Assembly (NCBI RefSeq): GCF_900156395.1
Contig: NZ_FTNL01000031.1
Location: forward strand, 1 to 32,340
DNA: 32,340 nucleotides
Source: Fluoribacter gormanii
Lineage (GTDB): Bacteria; Pseudomonadota; Gammaproteobacteria; Legionellales; Legionellaceae
Direction of reading: 5' to 3'
Position 1 is the stretch's first letter, and the number at the start of each line of letters is the position of its first letter. The notes beneath the pieces are model-generated. The model ran no database searches, had not been told where the DNA came from, and saw only the letters and a program-made list of their open reading frames with translations. This document shows, piece after piece, positions 7,938-15,583 of this stretch. The position numbers were made by a program, and so were the translations under genes.

Positions 7938-8313
7938 TGTTTATACCTAAATCAAAGAGTTATCATAAAATTTAGTGCATTATATAAGGCACTAAATAAG
8001 TTATAAGCTACATCAAAATGCAATCAAATCAAGCTTAACCATACAGAATTCTTCTCTAGAAAAAAAGAACCAACACCTTTGTGCAATTTATCTATTTGGG
8101 AAAACCAAAGAAGAGGACACCGGTAGAACTCAGGCAAGTATTCAAAAAAATCAGAGTGCCAATGAACCTTAGTAAATTTTTTTATTGGGTATTATTTTGA
8201 ACTAGCTTGTATATTAACAAGGAACTAACAAGCGGGTAAGCTTTTGGCTTAACCCACATGAGCAATGTATAAGGAGGTATAAATAATACAAGCAAAATAC
8301 CTTTGTAACGATT
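7938..8313. other. 376-bp intergenic region with one imperfect hairpin
   Basis: The spacer lies between the secreted-protein start (7937) and the end of the YbaB-like gene. GGGTAAGC (8234-8241) pairs with GCTTAACCC (8247-8255) with a one-base bulge, which could end transcription of the YbaB-like gene, although there is no T-run. An AAGGAGG at 8271-8277 is not followed by a start codon at usable distance. I see no gene. Confidence 0.45.
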
Positions 8314-8688
8314 TTAAGATAAACTTTTAATAACTTCTCCGGTATACCTATATTTTATGTTAGATAGTTCATTTTCTATAGTTAGATTAACTTTATAGAT
8401 TGCATCATTAATTGCCTCAGTCAGCAGCGTACATGTTTTTGTTTTATTATCTAATTCGGAATAGGCGGGATCCAAGGAGAGTTCTAAAATTTGATGAGTA
8501 CCATCTACCTTTGCTTTAGCAAGTCCATTACTGGAAGCTCCTTCAACAACCAATGACTCTAATTCCTCTAGTTTTGCGGCTATTTCTGCTTCCATCTGGA
8601 TTCCTTTGGCTCTAATTACTTTCAAAGTACCCGCTCCAAGGCTTTTTAAAATATTTTCATCTACTGTAAACATATTTGCTGATTTCAT
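8314..8688 (-). CDS. YbaB/EbfC-like nucleoid-associated protein, divergent paralogue
   Basis: The predicted 124-residue protein follows the YbaB/EbfC pattern. An N-terminal helical part (IQMEAEIAAKLEELESLVVEG) leads into ASSNGLAKAKVDGTHQILEL, which fits the family's G-x-G-L-V-K-V-x-(I/V)-x-G beta hairpin. Next comes LSLDPAY, matching the conserved I-D-P, and a final TLLTEAINDAIYKVN helix, matching the A-x-N-D-A motif. Family members are dimeric DNA-binding proteins that coat the nucleoid. The usual copy sits between dnaX and recR; this one does not, so it is an accessory paralogue. I chose the ATG at 8688 because GGAG lies 8 nt upstream on the minus strand. An upstream ATG at 8703 overlaps that ribosome site. 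Confidence 0.7.
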   Translation of the reverse strand: MKSANMFTVDENILKSLGAGTLKVIRAKGIQMEAEIAAKLEELESLVVEGASSNGLAKAKVDGTHQILELSLDPAYSELDNKTKTCTLLTEAINDAIYKVNLTIENELSNIKYRYTGEVIKSLS

Positions 8689-8747
8689 TATTCTATCTCC
8701 CATATAGGTACGCTTAATGTATTAAATCGAAATTGATGCTAAGGCTT

Positions 8748-9659
8748 TTATAACTTGGGCCCCTCTGGTTTTTCGGGGATGTTTGTTTTTCCCAGTCCAT
8801 ATTTTGCTAATACTTGAGGTACTTGAGTAGTCAACTGTTCTGATACCACTGAATTATTGCTAACGCCTCGAGCAAAATTGTCGAATGCTCGTATTGAAAT
8901 GATACCAATAATTGCCTGCATGGATTCTTTTGTATCTTCTGTTTTTAAATCTCGTTCAGCGATTACCTTGATGAGTTCTCCACCGGCATAGATCGTGGCT
9001 GAATAACAATTGGATCGGAAAAGATTGCACGATTGTTCATCACAAATCGCTTTATTTGTTCTTGCTATGACCTCTTTTATTTCCTGCCCCCTAACAACCA
9101 CAAATTCTGAATGAGCAACGTCCTCTTTATTAATTTTTCGTAATGCGATGGATGAGTGAAAGAAAGGAGATTTTTGCGTGATATCTGCAAAACCTTGTTT
9201 GCGTGCAAAACCCACTTCAAACAGTTCATCATCTTTGATCGTATCCAAGTCATCACTGAGCATTTTTTCCGGTTGAACACGTACTTTTGGAGTTTGGCCT
9301 TTTTTTCCAAACATCTCTACTACAAAATCACTACCTGCAAATAAATCAAAATGTTTCTCGTTATCTAGCTGCGTTCCCAATGACTTAAACCAGATAGAAC
9401 TCGTATGTATTTTCTGCTGTAGATGCTCCTTGGGGGTTTTATCAGTATCTCGTACGTAACCGGGGCTTTGCCTACCCAAGATGAGCCAATTTTTTTGATC
9501 TGCATCGACAATATCAGAAGTATCCTCGAGCTTAGTTTGTAGTGCCGTCATGTTTTGCTGTAGTTGTTGATACTTGTATGCATCATATGCAAGAAGAAGA
9601 GTACCAGCTCCCGATGTGCCTATTAATTTGCCAGCATGTCGCCCCATTAGTGCAAACAT
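8748..9659 (-). CDS. His/Cys-motif protein A, paralogue of the divergent neighbour; enzyme or effector candidate
   Basis: The 303-residue product shares a set of motifs with the plus-strand gene at 9823: LFEVGFARKQG (about 146-156), FHSSIALR with His168 (167-174), CNLFRSNCYS with Cys211 and Cys218 (211-220), and FARGVSNNSVVSEQLT (262-277). Here GRQSP (62-66) is N-terminal, whereas in the neighbour it follows the His motif. A conserved His ahead of a conserved Cys fits circularly permuted papain-like folds (for example NlpC/P60-like, DUF4105 or PPPDE groups), but I cannot assign a family. The N-terminus (residues 1-25) is mildly hydrophobic. I chose ATG 9659 because GGAG at 9666-9669 is 6 nt upstream; the ATG at 9692 has no such site. 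An effector role is inference. Confidence 0.65.
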   Translation of the reverse strand: MFALMGRHAGKLIGTSGAGTLLLAYDAYKYQQLQQNMTALQTKLEDTSDIVDADQKNWLILGRQSPGYVRDTDKTPKEHLQQKIHTSSIWFKSLGTQLDNEKHFDLFAGSDFVVEMFGKKGQTPKVRVQPEKMLSDDLDTIKDDELFEVGFARKQGFADITQKSPFFHSSIALRKINKEDVAHSEFVVVRGQEIKEVIARTNKAICDEQSCNLFRSNCYSATIYAGGELIKVIAERDLKTEDTKESMQAIIGIISIRAFDNFARGVSNNSVVSEQLTTQVPQVLAKYGLGKTNIPEKPEGPKL

Positions 9660-9665
9660 TATGAT

Positions 9666-9669
9666 CTCC
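9666..9669 (-). promoter_or_regulatory. ribosome binding site deciding the start of protein A
   Basis: GGAG on the minus strand sits 6 nt before ATG 9659. The frame stays open to an ATG at 9692, but no Shine-Dalgarno sequence precedes that codon, so the shorter protein is preferred. Confidence 0.55.
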
Positions 9670-9806
9670 GCAATAATCAATTTTAACAACATTTTGTCTA
9701 ATTATAGACTATGGTGACTTTTATTTTTTCATCAGATGCGGTTGACGAGAGCTGGTTACTGTGTTTAAGATACTAAATAAAGTACACTCTGTGTTGAATT
9801 GGCATT

Positions 9807-9814
9807 AAAGGGAG
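9807..9814 (+). promoter_or_regulatory. ribosome binding site deciding the start of protein B
   Basis: AAAGGGAG lies 8 nt before ATG 9823. A TTG at 9799 is in frame but upstream of this site, so ATG 9823 is the better start. Confidence 0.6.
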
Positions 9815-9822
9815 TTGGCATT

Positions 9823-10683
9823 ATGCTTGCAAAGTTAGCAAAGATAGTAAATCCTCTAGAATATACGAAAACTACGACTGCCTGGAGCAGGTATGCTCTG
9901 TTTCAGACGAGGAATAGATCTCACAAATTATTGACTAAAGATGAAGTGCCCACCCCAGAAAAATCAATTTCATTCAGCCCAGAACCCATAGAGCCCGATA
10001 AAATGCGCTCATTGGATGATTCATCTAAAGATGACACTTTTGAATTAATGTTTGCGACCAAACCCGGGCTACCGCTTCCTTGCATGCCGATAAGCCATTC
10101 TGCTATTGCCTTAAAAAACAGTAAGAACGGTTCTTTTTCTGTATATGGACGCCAAAGTCCGTGGGATTTCTCGCAATGGTTGCGGAATGGAGTAACGTTC
10201 CATACTCAAAAAGATAATGAAAAAAAATACTTAAGCAGCGGATATAACTTTGTTGGCTATCCCACAGGCGTTTCTTTTACTCAGCAAGAAATTAATAAAT
10301 TTCTTGATTCAGCAGATCAACTCATTAATCAAAAGCAAATGTGTAACATGTATCGCTCCAATTGCTATTCCTACTCAACGACAGCATTAAGCTTTGCTAT
10401 TGAAACGTTATTAGAACGACCTCATTTTGATGCCAAGTCGATTAGTCGCATCATCGATGTTTTAGAGGAACACCCCTTACAAGATCATTTTTCTATTGGC
10501 GTTCGAAATAATCCCCTTGTTGTTGATAAGCTCACATCTGTTCTTTCCGAAGTTCAAAAGAAAACCGCTTCCTTACAAGCTCCTACACATGCAGACAAGC
10601 AATTGCATGATAAAGCGGATCTTTTATATACGAAGCTTAAAAATAACAGTCAAGAACAGAGCGAAATGACGATGCGTAGGTAA
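9823..10683 (+). CDS. His/Cys-motif protein B, paralogue of the divergent neighbour; enzyme or effector candidate
   Basis: The 286-residue product carries the same motif series as protein A: TFELMFATKPG (72-82), SHSAIALK with His92 (91-98), YGRQSP (108-113), CNMYRSNCYS with Cys174 and Cys181 (174-183), and HFSIGVRNNPLVVDKLT (222-238). Outside these blocks the two proteins differ strongly, so the duplication is old and the motifs probably mark the active centre. The C-terminal 40 residues are polar and Glu/Gln-rich, ending NNSQEQSEMTMRR, as in many translocated substrates. No signal peptide is visible. The 163-bp gap between the two divergent starts should contain both promoters. The next gene follows 49 bp downstream and may be co-transcribed. 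Enzymatic activity is inferred from residue conservation only. Confidence 0.65.
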   Translation: MLAKLAKIVNPLEYTKTTTAWSRYALFQTRNRSHKLLTKDEVPTPEKSISFSPEPIEPDKMRSLDDSSKDDTFELMFATKPGLPLPCMPISHSAIALKNSKNGSFSVYGRQSPWDFSQWLRNGVTFHTQKDNEKKYLSSGYNFVGYPTGVSFTQQEINKFLDSADQLINQKQMCNMYRSNCYSYSTTALSFAIETLLERPHFDAKSISRIIDVLEEHPLQDHFSIGVRNNPLVVDKLTSVLSEVQKKTASLQAPTHADKQLHDKADLLYTKLKNNSQEQSEMTMRR

Positions 10684-10732
10684 GTTCTGTTATTTTTGAT
10701 AGAGTTTTAATCCTTTAAATCTGATCGAATGT

Positions 10733-11626
10733 ATGATGGAAAACGATACTGAACACCTGATAATTACCTATGGAAATGACCTCTTAATTTTTGCAGATCG
10801 TTTATTGCATCAATCTGTAAATGAGCCTCGCATTCAAGGGATGATTAATATTGTGCAACAAATGGCGTGTGTGCAAGCATCGTTGTCAGATAACTCGGAA
10901 TTAGATACAGTAGCCGCTAAAAAATTACTTAAAAAACTTCAAGGGAAACTTTATACGTTACTCACTGAAAAGAATGGTTATACAACGTGGTTCACAAAAA
11001 TTGTTGATCATTATTGCGATGAAGATCCAGAGTTGAAACAGCGATTGAATGATTTTGTTCAACATGCGATTGGTCCAGTAGTAAAGCTATCCGAGTTTGT
11101 TCGTGGCGACAAAAAATCATTGGCAATTGAGTTTCCAAATCAGAAAATGCGCGATCTATTTTTGCATCAATCGGGCATAAATAAAGAAAATGATTTAATA
11201 GTTGTTACTGAGAATAGGGTTTATCTCCCAGCTTTTTTGTCGGAAAGTCAATTACTCGGTGTTCTTTTTACCACAGTCAAGTTAAAGGAACACTTTATAC
11301 GCTTACTTAATTTAGATAAGACACATTTTATCGTTTCTGATTCGACTGACTGCAACCTATATTTTACAGATAGGCGCATACATGACACTGCCTCAAAATT
11401 TCACCTTGCAGTACTATGTCCCTATTTTACTGAATATTATAAAATACGATATGCCTCTTATATGATTGCGCAAGCCTATCGTGATGGTAATAGTTTCTTT
11501 AGTGCGGCCCAGCTCCCTATAGAGCTGGCAGCAGAAATTGCATCGAATGTTTCTTCGTCCGATGTAATTTCTGAAGATGAGAAAACGCAGATTGCAATCG
11601 CCAATTTTCGTCGACCTAGCGCTTAA
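10733..11626 (+). CDS. unknown helical protein, effector candidate
   Basis: A 297-residue soluble protein, mostly predicted helical from its residue pattern, with no signal peptide or membrane segment and no family I recognise. Near the C-terminus FSAAQLPIELAAEIASNV (about 258-275) resembles the start of an F-box (L-P-x-E-L-x-x-x-I), though F-boxes usually lie near the N-terminus. The tail DEKTQIAIANFRRPSA is polar. It lies 49 bp after protein B on the same strand and overlaps the convergent glycosidase gene by 11 bp. ATG 10733 is followed at once by a second ATG, and no strong ribosome site decides between them. Confidence 0.6.
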   Translation: MMENDTEHLIITYGNDLLIFADRLLHQSVNEPRIQGMINIVQQMACVQASLSDNSELDTVAAKKLLKKLQGKLYTLLTEKNGYTTWFTKIVDHYCDEDPELKQRLNDFVQHAIGPVVKLSEFVRGDKKSLAIEFPNQKMRDLFLHQSGINKENDLIVVTENRVYLPAFLSESQLLGVLFTTVKLKEHFIRLLNLDKTHFIVSDSTDCNLYFTDRRIHDTASKFHLAVLCPYFTEYYKIRYASYMIAQAYRDGNSFFSAAQLPIELAAEIASNVSSSDVISEDEKTQIAIANFRRPSA

Positions 11627-12704
11627 TGTAATAGGTATATGTTACATCATCATCTGTTTTGGCTGATGTTTTTTCAATATCATAACGTGTTGACTTTTTT
11701 GGAGGTGTATCGGAGTCATCCTTTGCAAATAAGGTATGCCTACTTACATTTTTAAAGCCCAAACAGTTTGGCTTAGGCCGTTCAGTGGGAGCTCCGGCAT
11801 CGCAAGTTTTCGTTTGTACGGTAACTGATTTTTCACCGAATTCACTCAGTCCGCTGTAGTACAGTTCTACAGAGCCGCTATTATCCAGGTTAATCGCATC
11901 GCTACAATTGAGCGCTTCAAATAAACCCGCGAACTCTTCTGCAGTGACACCAACATTACGATCAGGATTATGGATCACCATGACCACAAGAGTTTGACCA
12001 TTATTTTTGTAGCCGACTCCCGTGCGTGGTAATCGATTTGAATGGTTATTATTTAAGTCTGGTGTTTTTAGTTGAGTTTTGTCTTTTAAAATAATAAACC
12101 CGGAAACAGCATCTTTATGATCATAAAAATGTTGATCTTTTGCCAATTCGACATCAATATTATCATGAGCAATCACCACTGCTTTTTTACCTGCGCGATC
12201 AAAGGTGATCGTATCTAGCCCAACATTATTTTGATCCAGCACTTTATGAGTGGACACCAGTTCACCATTACTCAGCGATAATCCAGCAAGATAGGTACGT
12301 GGTTGTGTTCTGGGGTTGATTTTTTCTCCAGCGTTTGGAATACCCGTTGCCCATACATTAAACCAGTTGGCATTGATTAATAAATCCGGTTTATCTGTAT
12401 TTTGATATCCTCTCTGCCAGTTGTCACGCCACTCCTTTAAAGTGAACAACGGTACATCAAACTGCCCCCCTTCATAGGGATTACCATATCGGTCGGGAAA
12501 TTGAGGGCCATTGGGTACAAAGGTTTTATATTCAGAGAGTGGAATTTCAACATAATAACCCTGAATTTTTTCGCGGTGAGGATTTTTACTTAAAATCTCA
12601 TCAAACTGTTCTAGAGATCGTACGTCTTTTATTGCTGTCGCACTCTTAATGCGGGCAATTTTCTCATTAACTTTATCGGTTTTGGTTTGAAACTTGCTAA
12701 ACAC
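11616..12704 (-). CDS. phosphodiester glycosidase domain protein (NAGPA family), no signal peptide
   Basis: The 362-residue protein has the NAGPA (phosphodiester glycosidase) core. LLINANWFN (about 107-115) matches the usual NGGFF strand, LPRTGVGYKN and TLVVMVIHNPDRNVGVTAEEFAG match the R-T-A-V-G and G-x-T-x-x-E-L-A segments, and DAINLDNSGSVELYY corresponds to the A-x-N-L-D-G-G-G-S/T active-site loop. In that loop the usual GG is NS. The animal enzyme removes GlcNAc from phosphodiester-linked mannose, and bacterial relatives are thought to cut phosphodiester-linked sugars in envelope polymers. Most bacterial members are exported, but this one starts MFSKFQTKTDKVNEK without any signal peptide, so it is either cytoplasmic or exported by another route. 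The closing region is polar and Thr/Asp-rich, ending YTYYIKR. Confidence 0.8.
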   Translation of the reverse strand: MFSKFQTKTDKVNEKIARIKSATAIKDVRSLEQFDEILSKNPHREKIQGYYVEIPLSEYKTFVPNGPQFPDRYGNPYEGGQFDVPLFTLKEWRDNWQRGYQNTDKPDLLINANWFNVWATGIPNAGEKINPRTQPRTYLAGLSLSNGELVSTHKVLDQNNVGLDTITFDRAGKKAVVIAHDNIDVELAKDQHFYDHKDAVSGFIILKDKTQLKTPDLNNNHSNRLPRTGVGYKNNGQTLVVMVIHNPDRNVGVTAEEFAGLFEALNCSDAINLDNSGSVELYYSGLSEFGEKSVTVQTKTCDAGAPTERPKPNCLGFKNVSRHTLFAKDDSDTPPKKSTRYDIEKTSAKTDDDVTYTYYIKR

Positions 12705-12763
12705 AGACCATCCTCATTTTGATTCAAATTGGATTTACCTTATTTTAATTGTGTATATAATAA

Positions 12764-12779
12764 CCTTAATTTATTAAGG
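12764..12779. promoter_or_regulatory. small perfect inverted repeat in the glycosidase upstream region
   Basis: CCTTAA-TTTA-TTAAGG, 6-bp arms, lies 60 bp upstream of the minus-strand glycosidase start in a very AT-rich spacer (12705-12955). It could be an operator or the AT-rich tail structure of the KpsC-fusion transcript arriving from the right. Nothing else is visible in the spacer. Confidence 0.25.
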
Positions 12780-12955
12780 AATTATTAAAAATAGGATAAT
12801 GTGCTTATTTTATTTGCATATTTTGAGCTGTTTGCCGCAAATAATTCCCGCTCTTACTCTTTTTTAAACGCCAGATTTCTTATCTGTTCGGAGATTAAAA
12901 CGTGCAAAACAATGTAACGCTAGGAGATAAATATATTCCCATGCCGTGAGTAAAA

Positions 12956-15226
12956 TTAATTATAGAAACGCGTCCACCTTCGTAGGGTTCGATAACCTGC
13001 TCTGAATAGTGTATGCACTTTTCCTGTCGTTTTTAGTTTTTTTTCCGAGATTAATTCTTCCAAGGCCTCTTCAGGAGCAACTCGCGTTCCTTTATCCCAG
13101 CTAATGTACATTGGATAAAGCAATAAAGCCCCAGCAATTAATTCGTGTAGTTTTAGTTTTCGAGTGCGTCGAGGAGTGCTCATCATGTCTGTTGTTAATC
13201 CCCACCCTGCATAAAAGGGTAATCCGTAACATGTAACAGCTTTTCCTCTAAGGAGCGCTTCAAAACCAGCTAAAGAGGTCATGACGTGTACTTCATCTAC
13301 ATATTTTAAGAGATGATCGATCGACACATCATCAAGATATTCGTCACAATATTGATGGGTTTGATGCTCATCAATTCCTTTGGCCCGCAGGCCCGCAACG
13401 ACGTCTGGATGGGGTTTATATATTAACCATGCGTCAGGGTTTTTCGTGCGTACGGCTCGAAGCAATTCTATATTTGATTTAATTTCTCCAGTTCCGAACG
13501 CAATTGATGCATCTGTTTCAACTTGGCCTGGGACTAGAATGATACGTCGGTCATTAGCAGATGGTTTCCATACTTGTCCTTTTAAATTATATTTTGTTAC
13601 CCCATGTGCAACGATACGTTGATGAAAAGATGCTGCGCGCTCCAATAATGGTTCTGCAAACGTGGAGTACTGTAAAATATGTTCTAAATCAGATGGTTTG
13701 GTTCCATTATAATAGATTCCTTGAGTATCAATAACCCAAGATAAAGGACGTGTCAGGTCGGCACCTAGGCCAACCGAGCGTAGAAAACCATCTTCCAGTC
13801 GAGCAACTGAAATATCTTTTCTTAGCTTAGATGGAGTTGGGCGCGACCCCCAAAGCAAAAGGAGGCCTCCAGGTTTTATAGCACGTGTTCTCCGAACAAA
13901 GCGAATAGTATGATTTGCAAGAAATCGTCGGATAATGGGTCTTTTCCAATAAGGCATGCGCCAGACATAAATCATTGCATGACTAGGAATTTGCTTACTG
14001 CTATTGAGGTCATTGGGTTCTGTAGAAATGGTAAAAGCAGAAGAACTATTCTCTTCAGAGCCTACGATGTTCTGATTCGCAATAGATTGTATAAGATGTT
14101 CTGAAATCAAAAAATGCTTCCTCCAGATCGGTGCTTTATAGTCAGTTAATCGTTTTTTTTGTGCTTGTCTTAACCTACTGTCTGGTTGTGCATAATTCGT
14201 AATGATGTTTATCCATTGCACTGTATCTAGGGGATCAACATACTCGGGAATATTGTTGCCAATCTCTACTAGGGCAGGTGTGGTGCTCGCAATAACCGGA
14301 ACACCGGCATTTAAGGCTTCAACCAATGGTAAGCCATATCCTTCAACAAATGAAGGAAATAAGAGCGCTTGAGCATGTTGCAAGCAAGACGATAACTCCT
14401 CATCGGAACATTGATTCCATTCAAAGACAAATCCACGCAGTTTGGAACAACGATCGAGCATACGCGTAATATGCTCACACTCCCATCCTCTCCGCCCAAT
14501 AATAACGAGTTTGGGGGCCTTACTACCTAGTTGCTCAATTAAATTTTGCCATACATAAAGTAGCATAATATGGTTTTTACGAGGCTCAATCGTACCAATC
14601 ACAACAAAATAGGGCGAGTCAATCGTTCGAGAACACAATAGTGATTGTGGCAAATCCACTCCAAGTGGAGCAATGCATATGGCAGGCAATTTTTTTTCCA
14701 GGGAGAGCGCAAACTTAAATAAAGCATTATATGTATCTTGAGAGTTCACAATAATGCCTTTGGCTAAGGTAAGTGCATGAATCATTCGCCGAGTATGCTT
14801 TTCTTTTTCACCTGCGCGGCAATACTCGGGATGAGTTATTGGAATTAAATCATGAATAAAACAAATGGGCGTCAATCTTATTCTTACAATTGCTTTGGCA
14901 TATCGGGTTTGTGCTAAATCGCTATGTCCCAATAGAAGTAAAAAGCCATCATGCTTTGTTTCAAGAGCATGATGAATTGCGACTCGAAGGATAAAAGCAG
15001 ACAAGCTAATACGACTTAACTTGCCAGACAACAACGAATGGAAAAGATATTTGGATTGTTTTTCAGATAAAATCCAAAGTCGCCCAAAATAATAAATAAC
15101 ACCACGTGCAGAATCCTGATAATGTTTTAAATAGGCTAGCATTACCCGATCAATTCCAGTTGGTTTCAGTTGTTGAAGCTGTCTTCGAATTAAACGAGTA
15201 ACGTCAATATAAAGCGAATAAGACAT
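12956..15226 (-). CDS. fusion of GT4 glycosyltransferase and KpsC-type Kdo-transferase half
   Basis: The 756-residue protein has two halves. Residues 1-380 are a GT4-type glycosyltransferase: the N-terminal YIDVTRLIRRQ...TGIDRV motif, FIHDLIPITHPE (123-134), VVIGTIEPRKNH (208-219), VIIGRRGWE (241-249) and PSFVEGYGLPLVEAL (291-305), giving the E-x7-E pair E295/E303. After a Ser/Asn linker (about 385-412), residues 415-745 match the Kdo-transferase unit of KpsC: ARLEDGFLRSVGLG (475-488), PLSWVIDTQGIYYNG (494-508), DASIAFGTGEI (572-582), LIYKPHPDV (601-609), MTSLAGFEALLRG (649-661) and GLPFYAGWGLT (668-678). Normal KpsC has two such units, which add alternating beta-Kdo residues to the lipid-linked capsule linker. 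Here one unit is replaced by the GT4, which may add the first repeat-unit sugar. It acts on the cytoplasmic face of the inner membrane. Confidence 0.85.
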   Translation of the reverse strand: MSYSLYIDVTRLIRRQLQQLKPTGIDRVMLAYLKHYQDSARGVIYYFGRLWILSEKQSKYLFHSLLSGKLSRISLSAFILRVAIHHALETKHDGFLLLLGHSDLAQTRYAKAIVRIRLTPICFIHDLIPITHPEYCRAGEKEKHTRRMIHALTLAKGIIVNSQDTYNALFKFALSLEKKLPAICIAPLGVDLPQSLLCSRTIDSPYFVVIGTIEPRKNHIMLLYVWQNLIEQLGSKAPKLVIIGRRGWECEHITRMLDRCSKLRGFVFEWNQCSDEELSSCLQHAQALLFPSFVEGYGLPLVEALNAGVPVIASTTPALVEIGNNIPEYVDPLDTVQWINIITNYAQPDSRLRQAQKKRLTDYKAPIWRKHFLISEHLIQSIANQNIVGSEENSSSAFTISTEPNDLNSSKQIPSHAMIYVWRMPYWKRPIIRRFLANHTIRFVRRTRAIKPGGLLLLWGSRPTPSKLRKDISVARLEDGFLRSVGLGADLTRPLSWVIDTQGIYYNGTKPSDLEHILQYSTFAEPLLERAASFHQRIVAHGVTKYNLKGQVWKPSANDRRIILVPGQVETDASIAFGTGEIKSNIELLRAVRTKNPDAWLIYKPHPDVVAGLRAKGIDEHQTHQYCDEYLDDVSIDHLLKYVDEVHVMTSLAGFEALLRGKAVTCYGLPFYAGWGLTTDMMSTPRRTRKLKLHELIAGALLLYPMYISWDKGTRVAPEEALEELISEKKLKTTGKVHTLFRAGYRTLRRWTRFYN

Positions 15227-15583
15227 GTGTTTTAACCATAATAGATAATTCCAGCTTGCAAATGGTGAATGGAAATAACAGCTAATGGATCAATTAAGGC
15301 TAAAGAAATAAGAGATTGCTTAATGAGGAAATTGCCTGTGCTTTGATTGCAATGACATCCAATGCGAATTGAGCAATATGATCCATTGGTGCTGCTCTGT
15401 ATCCTGCAATTAATGGCATTTATATCATGAACGAATATCAAGAGGAAGATTCCGAGATGTAATATTTATGATTAGGTTTTGTTAAGTTTATTCCGGAGTA
15501 TGAGCTAGGTTCAGGTCATATTTTAGTTGTTATTACTTGAGTTTTTTCTGTATATTACGTTCTTGTATTAGGGAAAACCAAAT
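15227..15583. other. divergent intergenic region between the KpsC fusion and kpsS
   Basis: 357 bp containing the promoter proposed at 15527-15556 for the plus strand and, presumably, the minus-strand promoter for the KpsC fusion. A 69-codon minus frame (15232-15441) lies here directly upstream of the fusion start but has no ribosome site and no protein-like pattern, so I do not call it. Confidence 0.45.
15527..15556 (+). promoter_or_regulatory. candidate sigma-70 promoter for kpsS
   Basis: TTGTTA (15527-15532), an 18-bp spacer and TATATT (15551-15556) match the -35 and -10 consensus at 4/6 and 5/6. Transcription would start near 15563, leaving a leader of about 20 nt with AGGGA (15570-15574) before ATG 15584. 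Confidence 0.4.

Noticed and set aside
15232..15441. 69-codon minus-strand ORF directly upstream of the GT4-KpsC gene
   Set aside because: No Shine-Dalgarno sequence and no recognisable pattern. The region is the divergent promoter space.
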